Shown here: piece after piece, positions 9,339-16,861 of the stretch
Numbering within the stretch: the first letter of the stretch is position 1
Layout of the letters: each line of letters begins with the position of its first letter
Virus record (IMG/VR): IMGVR_UViG_3300025133_006719
Span: 1 to 64,000 of that record
Source of the DNA: a virus
Reading direction: 5' to 3' (one strand)
DNA: 64,000 nucleotides
Translations under genes and position numbers: made by a program
Notes under the pieces: generated by a model
Databases searched by the model: none
Told to the model about the DNA's origin: nothing
What the model saw: only the letters and a program-made list of their open reading frames with translations

Positions 9339-9701
9339 ATGAAATCATACAATAAACTACATGTTGCTGTTTTGGCAACTTTCGCATTGGTTGTTAGCTC
9401 GGCTAGCACGGTTAACGCTGGTTGGTTTGGTGCCTCTTTTAGCACAGAGCCCAGCGTAACATTGTTTGGTCAAACTTTAACCGTACCTGTCCCTAGTGTC
9501 GTTCTTGGCGCTGCAGCTGGGACGTCGGTAAAGGGGAATGTGTCCTCTGGTGGGGCAAGTCTTGCGCTGCCTTTTATCAAGGTCGGTGTTAGGTCTCCAA
9601 AGTTGACCGTAGGGGTTAAGGACTCAAAGATTAATGTTTCCTCCTCGGGAGTCAAGAAAGCTAGCTCCCCAAAAAAGAAGACTAGAAAAGCGAAGAAATA
9701 A
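9339..9701 (+). CDS. Small secreted protein with basic tail
   Basis: A 120-residue protein with a clear signal peptide: basic N-terminus, hydrophobic residues 9-20, and a probable cleavage after VNA at residue 27. The mature part is rich in Gly, Ser and Val with repeated SVxxG-like turns and ends in a strongly basic Lys/Arg tail. It is a single-gene plus-strand unit inside a minus-strand region, preceded by TTATAT six bases before the ATG and closed by a strong terminator. Function unknown; export to periplasm or outside is likely. Confidence 0.65.
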   Translation: MKSYNKLHVAVLATFALVVSSASTVNAGWFGASFSTEPSVTLFGQTLTVPVPSVVLGAAAGTSVKGNVSSGGASLALPFIKVGVRSPKLTVGVKDSKINVSSSGVKKASSPKKKTRKAKK

Positions 9702-9745
9702 TCCCCCCCATTAAAAGACGTGTGGTATCAACCATCGTAGCGTCT

Positions 9746-9778
9746 CCCCCCTCATGTTCATCATGAGGGGGGTTTTTT
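9746..9778 (+). terminator. Strong intrinsic terminator
   Basis: An 11 bp GC-rich stem, CCCCCCTCATG with CATGAGGGGGG sharing a 5-base loop region, directly followed by TTTTTT. It ends the secreted-protein unit and touches the stop of the convergent minus-strand gene. Confidence 0.9.
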
Positions 9779-9968
9779 AGTAGGTTGGGTTCCTTACGTC
9801 GAAGATACTAACTAAACGAACTACTCCAAAATTGTTTGTTACGGAGAATGTAAATTCGTCTTCTACATCTTTAACTTCTCCAATCCAATGGTTACCGCCT
9901 TTATCTAAGACTTGTACGGTCTTACCTATCATCTTTTTGTTGTAGTCTAACTTTTCTAAATCGGTCAT
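9777..9968 (-). CDS. Small protein, possible SH3/Sm-like barrel
   Basis: A 63-residue protein with alternating strands and turns (KTVQVLDKGGNHWIGEVKD, then VRLVSIFDVRNP) that resemble small beta-barrels of the SH3 or Sm type; this is a weak structural guess. Last gene of the minus-strand operon that begins with dCMP deaminase, overlapping its neighbour by 4 bp. Confidence 0.55.
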   Translation of the reverse strand: MTDLEKLDYNKKMIGKTVQVLDKGGNHWIGEVKDVEDEFTFSVTNNFGVVRLVSIFDVRNPTY

Positions 9969-10282
9969 TCTATTGTCAATGTTGTTTCGTCTTGTTGGGT
10001 GTTTTCATTATGGAAGTTAAAAATGATCTTAGTGGGGTTCCCCAGCTTCTCTTTAATCTTCCCTTGGTCTTCTTTCGTTAAATAGTTGTTTAGCACGTTG
10101 CAGTAAGTTTCGTTTGCTGTATCTTTTTTCTGCCTTTTTTTGCATGAGCATCCAACTGATATAAGGTTTGAGGTTTTTATAATTGCGGATAGAGAAGGTA
10201 TGTTATCAACAAGATCTTGTGCGCCGTTTAAGTAGTTGGTCAAGTCCCTAGGTCCGCTAAATTTTATTACATTATTCTCCAT
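9965..10282 (-). CDS. Unknown phage protein with Cys pair
   Basis: A 105-residue soluble protein with a SVGCSCKKR segment near residue 43 and an amphipathic C-terminal half. It overlaps both neighbours. Not recognised. Confidence 0.5.
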   Translation of the reverse strand: MENNVIKFSGPRDLTNYLNGAQDLVDNIPSLSAIIKTSNLISVGCSCKKRQKKDTANETYCNVLNNYLTKEDQGKIKEKLGNPTKIIFNFHNENTQQDETTLTIE

Positions 10283-10652
10283 TTATTGTTTTGCATAATT
10301 TAAAATACATAAACAAAGAGGCAACGACAGAAGCCGGGAACAAAACCAAGCTATAAGAACCAATAAGCATAACTATGAAAGTTACCCATACAGATAGGCA
10401 TACCGGACATGAAAGAAGCCTTGTAAAAAAGTTATCATTTTCTGACAACAAGAACTCTGGATAGCTTAGGCTGGGTGAAAATTTTTGTGATTCTCGGTAT
10501 TTCAATATTGATTCATTCCTTTCTTTTGTTGCTAGGCTAAACATGAAATCAATTGCTGATACGTATTCCACAAAAGCATTAGTCTCAAGCCATATATATA
10601 GGATCAGAGAGGTAAAAGAAGAAGGTACAATAATATCCCAAAATATTTGCAT
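10272..10652 (-). CDS. DUF1360-like small membrane protein
   Basis: A 126-residue protein with hydrophobic segments near residues 5-22, 86-102 and 104-120. The LLSCPVCLSVWVTF stretch at the start of the second segment matches the CPxCxxxW signature of DUF1360 inner-membrane proteins. Its function in that family is unknown. It lies in the dCMP deaminase operon. Confidence 0.65.
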   Translation of the reverse strand: MQIFWDIIVPSSFTSLILYIWLETNAFVEYVSAIDFMFSLATKERNESILKYRESQKFSPSLSYPEFLLSENDNFFTRLLSCPVCLSVWVTFIVMLIGSYSLVLFPASVVASLFMYFKLCKTINGE

Positions 10653-10681
10653 ATTTAGTCTGCATTCTTAAACGTAACCCA

Positions 10682-11401
10682 TTATGGTCCAACCGTAGTC
10701 GAGTTGATGAATGACACGATAACATATCTGAGTCCTGAGGTTATTGGTCTAGCTCCATGTTTATGTGTTATATTTCCGGGGTGTATACTTACGCCCCCTA
10801 CTTTTCCCTTTACACATAATTTCTGCCTTTTGAAGAAAGTTCCTCCTCCTTCGAACTCGTCATTTAGGGTAACTAAAGATGTGACCAAGCTGTGGTCGTG
10901 ATGAAAAGATAAATGAGCCTGTTGGTCTGGTATATATTTAATGATAAAACTCTCCGCAACCAAGTTTTGCCATACTTTTCCTTCAAGATCCCAAAAGCCT
11001 ATAAACCAAGGGTAGATGTACTCATTAAGCAATGCTTCATAAATTTTGCCCATGCCTAAGGTTTCTACAAGCATGTCCGTTGTGGGGTAAAATTCGTGTC
11101 TTTTATACGTCCAATCGCCGTTAGCATCCGCCGCTTCTATAATTTCCTTACAGAAGTTTTCGTTAAAAAATTGGGTGGCGTAGATGTTAGTGTGGCCTCT
11201 CTCGCCTACTTCGTCAGTTATAAGCCCATATTCTTTGGTTCTCATTACTGGAGAGATGTATTTTTTAATCCACGATTCTTCGTTACCGAAGTAGTCTTTT
11301 ATTGATAGTTCGGTGGTTTCGTGATTTTTGTATCCAAAGTTTTCCTTGGTCGCACCCACTATAGTGGAATCTTTTCCTTCCGTATTCTTGTCTTGCGTCA
11401 T
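10682..11401 (-). CDS. 2OG-Fe(II) dioxygenase, lysyl/prolyl hydroxylase-like
   Basis: A 239-residue protein with a PLOD/P4H-type catalytic core: H167-x-D169 within SFHHDHS, EGGGTFF near 184-190, and HGARPITSG carrying distal H215 with R225 after it. The roughly 75-residue N-terminus before the core is unrecognised. It follows the dCMP deaminase on the minus strand with a 1-base gap. Substrate unknown. Confidence 0.8.
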   Translation of the reverse strand: MTQDKNTEGKDSTIVGATKENFGYKNHETTELSIKDYFGNEESWIKKYISPVMRTKEYGLITDEVGERGHTNIYATQFFNENFCKEIIEAADANGDWTYKRHEFYPTTDMLVETLGMGKIYEALLNEYIYPWFIGFWDLEGKVWQNLVAESFIIKYIPDQQAHLSFHHDHSLVTSLVTLNDEFEGGGTFFKRQKLCVKGKVGGVSIHPGNITHKHGARPITSGLRYVIVSFINSTTVGP

Positions 11402-11402
11402 A

Positions 11403-11807
11403 CTATGAGTATACTAGTTCTATGTCGTAAAATTCAAATATTTTTTCAGCTTCTAGGTCTTTTTCATACTCCTCCCCATAGACAACTTTTTTGATACCGT
11501 AGGAAGCTATTGTTGTAGCACAGTATCTGCAGGGCAATAGGGTTACTGCAAGCATTCTGGCTTCATTCTTGCGAAAGAGGGATAAACAATTAGCTTCGGC
11601 GTGGATCATGTATTTTCTTCTTTCATCTCTATCTTCCCAGAAATTTTGGCCTGCGGTTTTCCCCGGTGCTAACCCGTTGTAGCCAACCCCAATAACCATA
11701 TTGTCGTGACTTAAAGCGCAGGCTCCGACTTTACGGTAGGGGTCTTCGCTTCTAGATGCTGCTGCTCTTGCTATGTTTAATCCGTATTCTTCCCAAGAAG
11801 ATCTCAT
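11403..11807 (-). CDS. dCMP deaminase
   Basis: A zinc-dependent cytidine/deoxycytidylate deaminase with the HAEAN motif and PCRYCATTI, which supply the catalytic Glu and the His-Cys-Cys zinc ligands. It would convert dCMP to dUMP, the substrate of ThyX encoded at 50.4 kb. I start it at the ATG at 11807 (MRSSWEEYG), which matches family N-termini; the frame runs further upstream, but TTGACA-17-TACTAT lies there with its -10 six bases before this ATG. The resulting 134-residue protein is of normal length. Confidence 0.9.
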   Translation of the reverse strand: MRSSWEEYGLNIARAAASRSEDPYRKVGACALSHDNMVIGVGYNGLAPGKTAGQNFWEDRDERRKYMIHAEANCLSLFRKNEARMLAVTLLPCRYCATTIASYGIKKVVYGEEYEKDLEAEKIFEFYDIELVYS

Positions 11808-11813
11808 GCCCCC

Positions 11814-11842
11814 ATAGTAAATAAACATTGGAGAATTGTCAA
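11814..11842 (-). promoter_or_regulatory. Sigma70-like promoter for dCMP deaminase operon
   Basis: On the minus strand TTGACA (11842-11837), 17 bp, TACTAT (11819-11814), then six bases to the ATG at 11807. The start site would fall at or beside the A of the start codon. Confidence 0.65.
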
Positions 11843-11863
11843 GCAAAAAGTTATTATTATGGT

Positions 11864-12265
11864 ATGACTGGATTAGAGGCAACTTCAGAACTTTTTAAAT
11901 TCTTTAGTGAAAATGATTATTTTGAGATGGGGGAGCATTTTAGTAGCGTTATTCTCATCTCTGATAAAAGGGAGATTGAAGAAGCCTGTTTGGATCTGGG
12001 GTTAGCGGAGCTGGGGGAAATGGGAGTCATCTCCAAAATAACAAAAAAGGATAAGGATTATTGGATTCTGAAGAAACCTTTGACGCACTACGATCAGAAG
12101 GTAGAACTTGGTGCAAGTACCGCTATGGGGGTATCAGTTGTTCTTAATGAAATATGTGATCAGTTAGAAAACACTGAAGATAAGTGTGATCCATTGAGTA
12201 TTAGTGATAGAGATATAAACAACCTTGTATCTGTTGCGAGCAAAATGATTGAAAAAAAGGGTTGA
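11864..12265 (+). CDS. Unknown acidic phage protein divergent from dCMP deaminase
   Basis: A 133-residue acidic protein, start placed at the ATG at 11864 (MTGLEATSEL) because an earlier ATG at 11828 would lie inside the divergent promoter; TATTAT stands six bases before 11864. A TxMGVSVVLNEICDQLEN helix and an acidic C-terminal helix are visible. No family recognised. Its TGA stop lies within the -35 of the promoter for the structured RNA. Confidence 0.6.
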   Translation: MTGLEATSELFKFFSENDYFEMGEHFSSVILISDKREIEEACLDLGLAELGEMGVISKITKKDKDYWILKKPLTHYDQKVELGASTAMGVSVVLNEICDQLENTEDKCDPLSISDRDINNLVSVASKMIEKKG

Positions 12266-12290
12266 CAAATTTGCCCCGCGATGAGAGAAA
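12262..12290 (+). promoter_or_regulatory. CCCC-type phage promoter for the structured RNA
   Basis: TTGACA at 12262-12267, spacer of 17 containing GCCCCG at 12273-12278, then a poor -10 (GAGAAA). The spacer motif matches seven other promoters in the window. The -35 overlaps the upstream stop codon. Confidence 0.55.
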
Positions 12291-12668
12291 GGTTTCTGTT
12301 CTTTGAGTAGCGGTAAATAGCGTGTTTAGGGGAAACCTAAACAAAACACATTAGAGACCTCAGGTCCGTAAAAAGACGCCAGACGAATAAGCTTAATAAG
12401 CTTAGAGTTATTTCGGAAAAACGCGGCTTCATAGTCTGGAAAAGCAAGTATACCAATTAGTGAAAGGGGGAAAGCTGACAGTCCTAAAAAAAGTCCTACC
12501 GCTTAAGCAAAGACATACATAGCAATCCTTGGTTGCGAGCTAGGCTGAAAAGAAATGGCCGATGCGCTGGACTGAAGTGGGTAGGGATTGATTACTAATT
12601 AGGGTTAAACTCCCAAGAGGACTGTTGTGCCCAATAGTTCTGGAGGGAAAAGCTTCCAGTCGTTTTCG
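12291..12668 (+). ncRNA. Candidate structured noncoding RNA, about 380 nt
   Basis: No sensible ORF exists from 12266 to 12763, yet the first 400 bases are GC-balanced and full of pairings. Visible helices are 12324-12330 with 12336-12342 (loop GGAAA), CCAGAC 12379-12384 with GTCTGG 12434-12439, a long-range pair ACAGTCCT 12478-12485 with AGGACTGT 12618-12625 extendable by two G-U pairs, and CAATCC 12523-12528 with GGATTG 12585-12590. GGG-TTAAACT-CCC at 12602-12614 resembles a T-arm. A stem at 12640-12659 followed by a T-rich run looks like a terminator. It has a CCCC-type promoter. I could not assign it to tmRNA, RNase P RNA or a group I intron. The AT-rich stretch 12669-12763 holds only the leader of the next gene. 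Confidence 0.6.
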
Positions 12669-12763
12669 TCTCTAGCGCTTCTTCTTCTTTGTATATTCTT
12701 TGTATGTACAATCTTTCGTCATGAATTAGTTCTTATTTAGTTTCGTTTATTATCTAAGGGCAT

Positions 12764-13378
12764 ATGCAAGTCATTGATGATAAACATCTTATAAAGAAAG
12801 TTAAGGAATATTCATGCAGCCCTAGCTTAGTAGAGTTAATCTCTCGTCACTCTGGTATTTGTTATAAAATATTTTCCAAATTCATTAATTCTTTAGAGGA
12901 TAGAGGTAGGGATTACAACGAACTGGTATCAAATAAGGATTATTTTATTTACTTAGCTGTTATGTCTTTTAAAGAAGACAGGAATACATTGTTTTCGACT
13001 TGGCTGGGTAATTACATAAGATATAAATGTTTAGACTTCTTGAATGAAAACAAGCTAAACTATGTCCACCAGATAGACGAGAATCAAAAGAATAATTTTA
13101 TAAATAATAACTCTTCTTTTAAATACAATGAATCCAAAGCATTAAAAGATACCAAAGACTCTCTCTTTGATTTGTTATCACAGTTAAAAGACAGCAGGGT
13201 TAGAAGAGTGTACCATATGAGATATTTTACAAACCACCCCAAAATGACATGGAAAAAGATAGGGGAGAATATGGGTGTTAGCGCTCAAACCGCCATAAAC
13301 CTCCACGAAAAAGGTAAAAAAATAATAGTTTCCAGACTTTACAAAAAAAAGCTTGACGCACCTGCCCCGACGTGTTAA
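12764..13378 (+). CDS. Second sigma-70-like factor
   Basis: A 204-residue protein with a region 2-like segment (YLAVMSFKEDRNTLFSTWLG then IRYKCLDFLNENK) and a region 4-like helix-turn-helix (MTWKKIGENMGVSAQTAINL) near the C-terminus. Layout and length fit a divergent phage sigma factor. It follows the structured RNA, and its stop codon overlaps the -10 of the next promoter. As with T4 gp55 it could direct late transcription, possibly from the GTGTAAT sites; that link is inferred. Confidence 0.75.
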   Translation: MQVIDDKHLIKKVKEYSCSPSLVELISRHSGICYKIFSKFINSLEDRGRDYNELVSNKDYFIYLAVMSFKEDRNTLFSTWLGNYIRYKCLDFLNENKLNYVHQIDENQKNNFINNNSSFKYNESKALKDTKDSLFDLLSQLKDSRVRRVYHMRYFTNHPKMTWKKIGENMGVSAQTAINLHEKGKKIIVSRLYKKKLDAPAPTC

Positions 13379-13381
13379 GTT
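13353..13381 (+). promoter_or_regulatory. CCCC-type phage promoter
   Basis: TTGACG, 17 bp spacer with GCCCCG at 13364-13369, TAAGTT at 13376-13381, then eight bases to the ATG at 13390. It lies over the 3' end of the sigma gene. Confidence 0.7.
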
Positions 13382-13389
13382 CAGATCTT

Positions 13390-13686
13390 ATGAGTCGCGA
13401 CGACAATGTTAGCTCCGAATGGGCTAACCGAGAGATCGGCGCTCTCTGGAAGAGAGTGTCGAAAGGAAGCGGTCAGAAATATCTGGCCGGTCATGTTAAG
13501 ATAGATGAGCTAGGAGTAGAGAAGAAACTCAAGCTTATCGTCTTTCAAAACAAGTACAAAGGAGAGAATGAAAAGGCTCCCGATCTAAGGATCTACTTGA
13601 CACCGGATGACGACGACAACAGCGGCACTACCGCCGCCAAGAAGGAGTCACCCGCTGAAACAGCTCAAGAGTCTGACTTGATTTAA
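13390..13686 (+). CDS. DUF736-like protein
   Basis: A 98-residue protein. The core, EIGALWKRVSKGSGQKYLAG followed by KLIVFQNKYK and APDLRIYL, resembles DUF736, a small beta-rich family common in bacteria and their mobile elements. The C-terminus is Asp/Glu-rich and disordered. I start at the ATG at 13390; an earlier GTG at 13372 overlaps the promoter -10. It is a single-gene unit with its own promoter and terminator. Function unknown. Confidence 0.7.
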   Translation: MSRDDNVSSEWANREIGALWKRVSKGSGQKYLAGHVKIDELGVEKKLKLIVFQNKYKGENEKAPDLRIYLTPDDDDNSGTTAAKKESPAETAQESDLI

Positions 13687-13716
13687 GACAGCTCTTGTTC
13701 ATATGTGCTAGCGCAG

Positions 13717-13741
13717 CCGTCCCTCGGGACGGTTTTTTTTT
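13717..13741 (+). terminator. Intrinsic terminator
   Basis: CCGTCC-CTCG-GGACGG followed by nine T residues. Confidence 0.9.
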
Positions 13742-13768
13742 GAATCTATGAGGTCATAGACATAGTAT
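13740..13768 (+). promoter_or_regulatory. Sigma70-like promoter for glycosyltransferase
   Basis: TTGAAT at 13740-13745, exactly 17 bp, TAGTAT at 13763-13768, then seven bases to the ATG at 13776. The transcript would be leaderless. No CCCC in the spacer. Confidence 0.5.
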
Positions 13769-13775
13769 ATAATAG

Positions 13776-14861
13776 ATGGATTTTGCATTAAATGTCCCCA
13801 TTAACGATGTAAGCTTTGGTCAGGTATCTGTTGCTCTCCTCAGGGAGATGCACGCTAGAGACCTTCAGCCTTGCGTTTTCCCTATAAGCAAAGTTTCCAT
13901 AAACACACAATCTAATCTTTCTGAGGACTTTAAGTCATGGCTAAACTCTTGTATCAGTAAATCTGTACGCTCTCATTCTAGATCTAATCCTATTTTTAAA
14001 CTTTGGCACCTGCAAGACAGCCTAGAATCCCACAGTAAAGAGCAGGTTTTACTTACGTTTTATGAGCTGGATCAACCCACGAAAAACGAAATTAACATAG
14101 CTAAAAACAACAGAACTTGTTTTACATCCGAATATTCTTGTGACATTTATAAAGATGTCGGGGTAGAAACAGGATACATACCACTAGGATTCGACGGTGA
14201 TAATTTTCATAGAACAGACAAGCAGTATTACGACGACGACAGGATTGTATTTAATCTAGTTGGCAAGTTTGAAAAGAGAAAGAACCACCAAAAAGTAATC
14301 GAAACTTGGCTTAAAAAATATGGAAACAACCCCAAATACTTCTTGAATTGCGCTGTATATAACCCGTTCTTTTCAGAAAGCCAGAACAAGTCTATATGGA
14401 ACGCCTTACTAAAAGGTAAAGATTACTTTAATATCAATTTCTTTCAGTATTTTGATAGAAACGATCAGTACAATGACTTCCTAAACTCGGGCCATATATT
14501 AATCGCTGCCTCTGGCGGCGAAGGATGGGGCCTCCCAGAGTTTCAATCTGTTGCTATGGGCAAGCATTCCCTAGTTTTAAAAGCCACAGGATACAAGGGG
14601 TGGGCTAATGATAAAAACTCAGTCTTAATGTACCCAACGTCAAAAGAAGAGGTTTACGATAATCAATTCTTTAGGAAAGGAGCGGACTACAATCAAGGTC
14701 ATGTATTTTGGTTTGACGAAGAAGATTTTATAGAAGGCTGTGAAGAGTCCATAGAAAGATATAATAAGAATCCTATAAATGAAGAGGGATTAAAACTTCA
14801 AGAACAATTTTCCTACTCTAAAACAGTAGATAAAATCATAGAAGAACTAGAAAAAGTGTAA
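13776..14861 (+). CDS. Glycosyltransferase, GT4-like (GT-B fold)
   Basis: A 361-residue protein with the C-terminal GT-B hallmarks of GT4 enzymes: NLVGKFEKRKNHQKVIETW and then ASGGEGWGLPEFQSVAMG, which contains the E-x7-E nucleotide-sugar phosphate-binding motif. The N-terminal domain is shorter and divergent. It would transfer a sugar to an unknown acceptor, either host surface glycan or a virion component. First of many glycosyltransferases in the window. Confidence 0.85.
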   Translation: MDFALNVPINDVSFGQVSVALLREMHARDLQPCVFPISKVSINTQSNLSEDFKSWLNSCISKSVRSHSRSNPIFKLWHLQDSLESHSKEQVLLTFYELDQPTKNEINIAKNNRTCFTSEYSCDIYKDVGVETGYIPLGFDGDNFHRTDKQYYDDDRIVFNLVGKFEKRKNHQKVIETWLKKYGNNPKYFLNCAVYNPFFSESQNKSIWNALLKGKDYFNINFFQYFDRNDQYNDFLNSGHILIAASGGEGWGLPEFQSVAMGKHSLVLKATGYKGWANDKNSVLMYPTSKEEVYDNQFFRKGADYNQGHVFWFDEEDFIEGCEESIERYNKNPINEEGLKLQEQFSYSKTVDKIIEELEKV

Positions 14862-14864
14862 TAA
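14856..14864 (+). promoter_or_regulatory. GTGTAAT-type putative late promoter
   Basis: GTGTAATAA, five bases before the ATG at 14870. It overlaps the stop of the glycosyltransferase gene. Confidence 0.45.
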
Positions 14865-14869
14865 ACATT

Positions 14870-15223
14870 ATGCCAGAATACCTATATAGCGATCCAGAGA
14901 ATCCAGACAAAACAATATCTGTAGTACAAAGAATGTCTGAAGAACATAAATATGAGGCTAACGGAAAGGTTTGGGATAGGCAATTTACAGTACCCAAGGC
15001 AAACATAGATAGCCGTATAGACCCCAACTCCCAGTCAGATTTTGTATCTAAAACCGAAAATAAAAAAGGTACCATGGGAGATCTTTGGGACCGCTCCGCC
15101 GAACTGAGTGCTAAAAGAGCCGAAAAGAATAACGGAGTCGACCCAGTTAAAGAAAAACACTATAAAAAATACTCAGAAAAGAGAAACGGGATCCCGCACC
15201 CAGATAAAATTCCAAAGTTTTGA
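14870..15223 (+). CDS. FmdB-like phage protein lacking Cys ligands
   Basis: A 117-residue protein. Its N-terminus (MPEYLYSDPENPDKTIS, then RMSEEHKYEANGKVWDRQF) follows the layout of FmdB-like phage proteins, which usually start MPxYxY and carry a zinc ribbon, but the cysteines are absent here. The rest is hydrophilic and Lys-rich, ending HPDKIPKF. Probably a virion or assembly protein of unknown role; family assignment is tentative. Confidence 0.55.
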   Translation: MPEYLYSDPENPDKTISVVQRMSEEHKYEANGKVWDRQFTVPKANIDSRIDPNSQSDFVSKTENKKGTMGDLWDRSAELSAKRAEKNNGVDPVKEKHYKKYSEKRNGIPHPDKIPKF

Positions 15224-15837
15224 GCGCAGACACCTTAAAGAATGAAATATTAAAAGAAAGAGGCTTCGACCAATACGACTTAAACTTCATAAAAAGAAGG
15301 ACTGGGCTAAAAGAGGAATCTCAAGCCCTAAGCTTAATAGAAGAAGACGAGGACCTAGGTCTGATTGTAGATGAAATAGCATCTTTCCCTTTAGTTAAAA
15401 GGCAGACGTCCAAGCTTTCCCTGAGGTTCTTAATTCTTCTCTTAATTCATAAATATGATCAAGGCAGCATAAAAAATAAACATAAACTTACAATTTCAAA
15501 AATAGCCAGCATCTATTTTGACATGATCTACAATCAAATGCCTGATAATTGCTCCATAGACTTCAGTAAAAAACCAGACGAGGTATCAGCAAAGTTTTTG
15601 TTTGTGTTGAGCGGCTTCTTTGGAGAATATTTTGCTAGATTTTTTAACCAATACGCGGAATATGAACAAGTCAAAGAGAGTCATATCAAATATATAGAGG
15701 CGGGACTAAAGAAAGAAGGAGCAGATAAATGGGCCTCACAAGGTTTAATAATGTTAGAAAAAATCTCCGAAAGGGGATGGTTATCAAGATTTATGAAAAC
15801 GAAAAAAACAAAAAAGGGAGCAAAAGCTGATGAATAA
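15220..15837 (+). CDS. Unknown phage protein
   Basis: A 205-residue, mainly helical protein starting at TTG within a TTGA overlap with the preceding stop. A hydrophobic LSLRFLILLLIHKYD stretch near residue 67 may be a buried helix. The tail is Lys-rich. No family recognised. Operon with the neighbouring lipoproteins suggests a structural, assembly or lysis role. Confidence 0.6.
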   Translation: MSADTLKNEILKERGFDQYDLNFIKRRTGLKEESQALSLIEEDEDLGLIVDEIASFPLVKRQTSKLSLRFLILLLIHKYDQGSIKNKHKLTISKIASIYFDMIYNQMPDNCSIDFSKKPDEVSAKFLFVLSGFFGEYFARFFNQYAEYEQVKESHIKYIEAGLKKEGADKWASQGLIMLEKISERGWLSRFMKTKKTKKGAKADE

Positions 15838-16609
15838 TCACAAGAAAGATATATTTTATATATTAGCTCTATGCCTTGTGGTTATAGGAGGATGCTCGAC
15901 GCCTCTAGGAAAATTTAACAAACAAAAAAATATCGTAGATAACATACAAAGACAAGAGGATACAAACAAAAGCCAACAAATAGAAAGCGGAAGAACATTT
16001 GTCTACGCAGCTGACCAAGCCCTGCAAAAAGACCCCGCTCCGTCAGCCGAATCCAAGGTAGCAAAACAAATGACAACCAGAGGAGTCACCGCTTTAGGCC
16101 CTCCGCAAATGGAAAATGCCATGAAGTCAGACCAAATGGTAACGGGGCTTCTTTCAACAGACCCCAAAGAAGTAGAAAAAGGTCAGCAAATATTAGCTAC
16201 GATGGATAAAGATTTAGTAGCGTTACAGAACCAGAACAGGGTCTTAAGAGGTCAGCTTGGCGACGCCCAACAGAAATTAGCCATAGTCAACCAGAACAAC
16301 GCCCTACAAGCCACGAAGTATTCTAGCTTAATGGGAAAAGTTTACTGGATAATAGGTATAGTCATCTTCATTGTTGTATTAGTTATTGGATTCAAAATAG
16401 TAACAGCAGTAGCCCCGTTTGCTATGCCAGCAACAGGAGCTACCTCTACATTACTTAAGGTCGTTCAAGGAATACAGAAAGTTAGAGACCAACATATGGG
16501 CGAAAAGCCCGAGATGCTTAAGCAAATTGATGATCACATGAGATCCCACCTAGACAAGAAAGACAGGTGGATGATAGCGCAGGCCAAACAAAAATTACAT
16601 ATGATATGA
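15830..16609 (+). CDS. Lipoprotein with coiled coil and C-terminal TM segment (u-spanin-like topology)
   Basis: A 259-residue protein with a lipoprotein signal ending IGGC22. Residues 120-165 are Gln/Asn-rich and predicted to be coiled coil, and residues 171-198 form one strong transmembrane helix, leaving about 60 charged residues inside. A lipid anchor at one end and a transmembrane segment at the other is the topology of unimolecular spanins, which join outer and inner membranes at lysis. It is twice the length of T1 gp11, so the role is inferred from topology alone. A second lipoprotein gene overlaps its end. Confidence 0.65.
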   Translation: MNNHKKDIFYILALCLVVIGGCSTPLGKFNKQKNIVDNIQRQEDTNKSQQIESGRTFVYAADQALQKDPAPSAESKVAKQMTTRGVTALGPPQMENAMKSDQMVTGLLSTDPKEVEKGQQILATMDKDLVALQNQNRVLRGQLGDAQQKLAIVNQNNALQATKYSSLMGKVYWIIGIVIFIVVLVIGFKIVTAVAPFAMPATGATSTLLKVVQGIQKVRDQHMGEKPEMLKQIDDHMRSHLDKKDRWMIAQAKQKLHMI

Positions 16610-16818
16610 TAAAAGATAATCTAAATAAAAGGGTTTACTGCTGTTTTGTTATAACTATCATAGCCATGTTTTTCCTTTGCGGATGCACCACGACCAAATG
16701 GAAGTGGATGCCTGAAGCGCAAGGTGTCAGCGATTTACACAAACAGAAGCAGTCGCCAAAAGACAGAGAGATTGAGTCAGGCGCCCTGAAAATCAACATA
16801 CTAGAAGTAAAATTTTAG
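16606..16818 (+). CDS. Small lipoprotein
   Basis: Started at the ATG at 16606, overlapping the upstream TGA, which gives 70 residues. Residues 9-27 form a signal peptide with lipobox FLCGC and the mature part starts with the Cys. The mature portion is short and hydrophilic. Size and position next to the coiled-coil lipoprotein resemble an outer-membrane spanin subunit (Rz1-like), but there is no sequence proof. Confidence 0.6.
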   Translation: MIKDNLNKRVYCCFVITIIAMFFLCGCTTTKWKWMPEAQGVSDLHKQKQSPKDREIESGALKINILEVKF

Positions 16819-16845
16819 TAAAAAAAATAGAATAATAACCAATAA

Positions 16846-16854
16846 GTGTATATT
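16846..16854 (+). promoter_or_regulatory. GTGTA-type putative late promoter
   Basis: GTGTATATT, seven bases before the ATG at 16862. No Shine-Dalgarno. Confidence 0.4.
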
Positions 16855-16861
16855 ATAACAC

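Noticed and set aside
11828-11863. Upstream ATG of the 11864 gene
   Set aside because: It lies within the -35/-10 region of the divergent dCMP deaminase promoter.
12360-12420. tmRNA: GTAAAAAGACGCC and CTTAATAAGCTTAGAG resemble parts of E. coli tmRNA
   Set aside because: No reading frame there ends in an ALAA-type tag, the 5' GGATTCGACGGG element is absent and the long-range helix is not an acceptor stem with CCA.
12291-12668. RNase P RNA or group I intron
   Set aside because: RNase P conserved region I (GAGGAAAGTCC) and region V (ACAGAA) are missing; no clear P7 guanosine site is present and the RNA does not interrupt a gene.
13768-13773. TATAAT as -10 for the 13776 glycosyltransferase
   Set aside because: It ends only two bases before the ATG, too close; TAGTAT at 13763 with TTGAAT exactly 17 bp upstream fits better.
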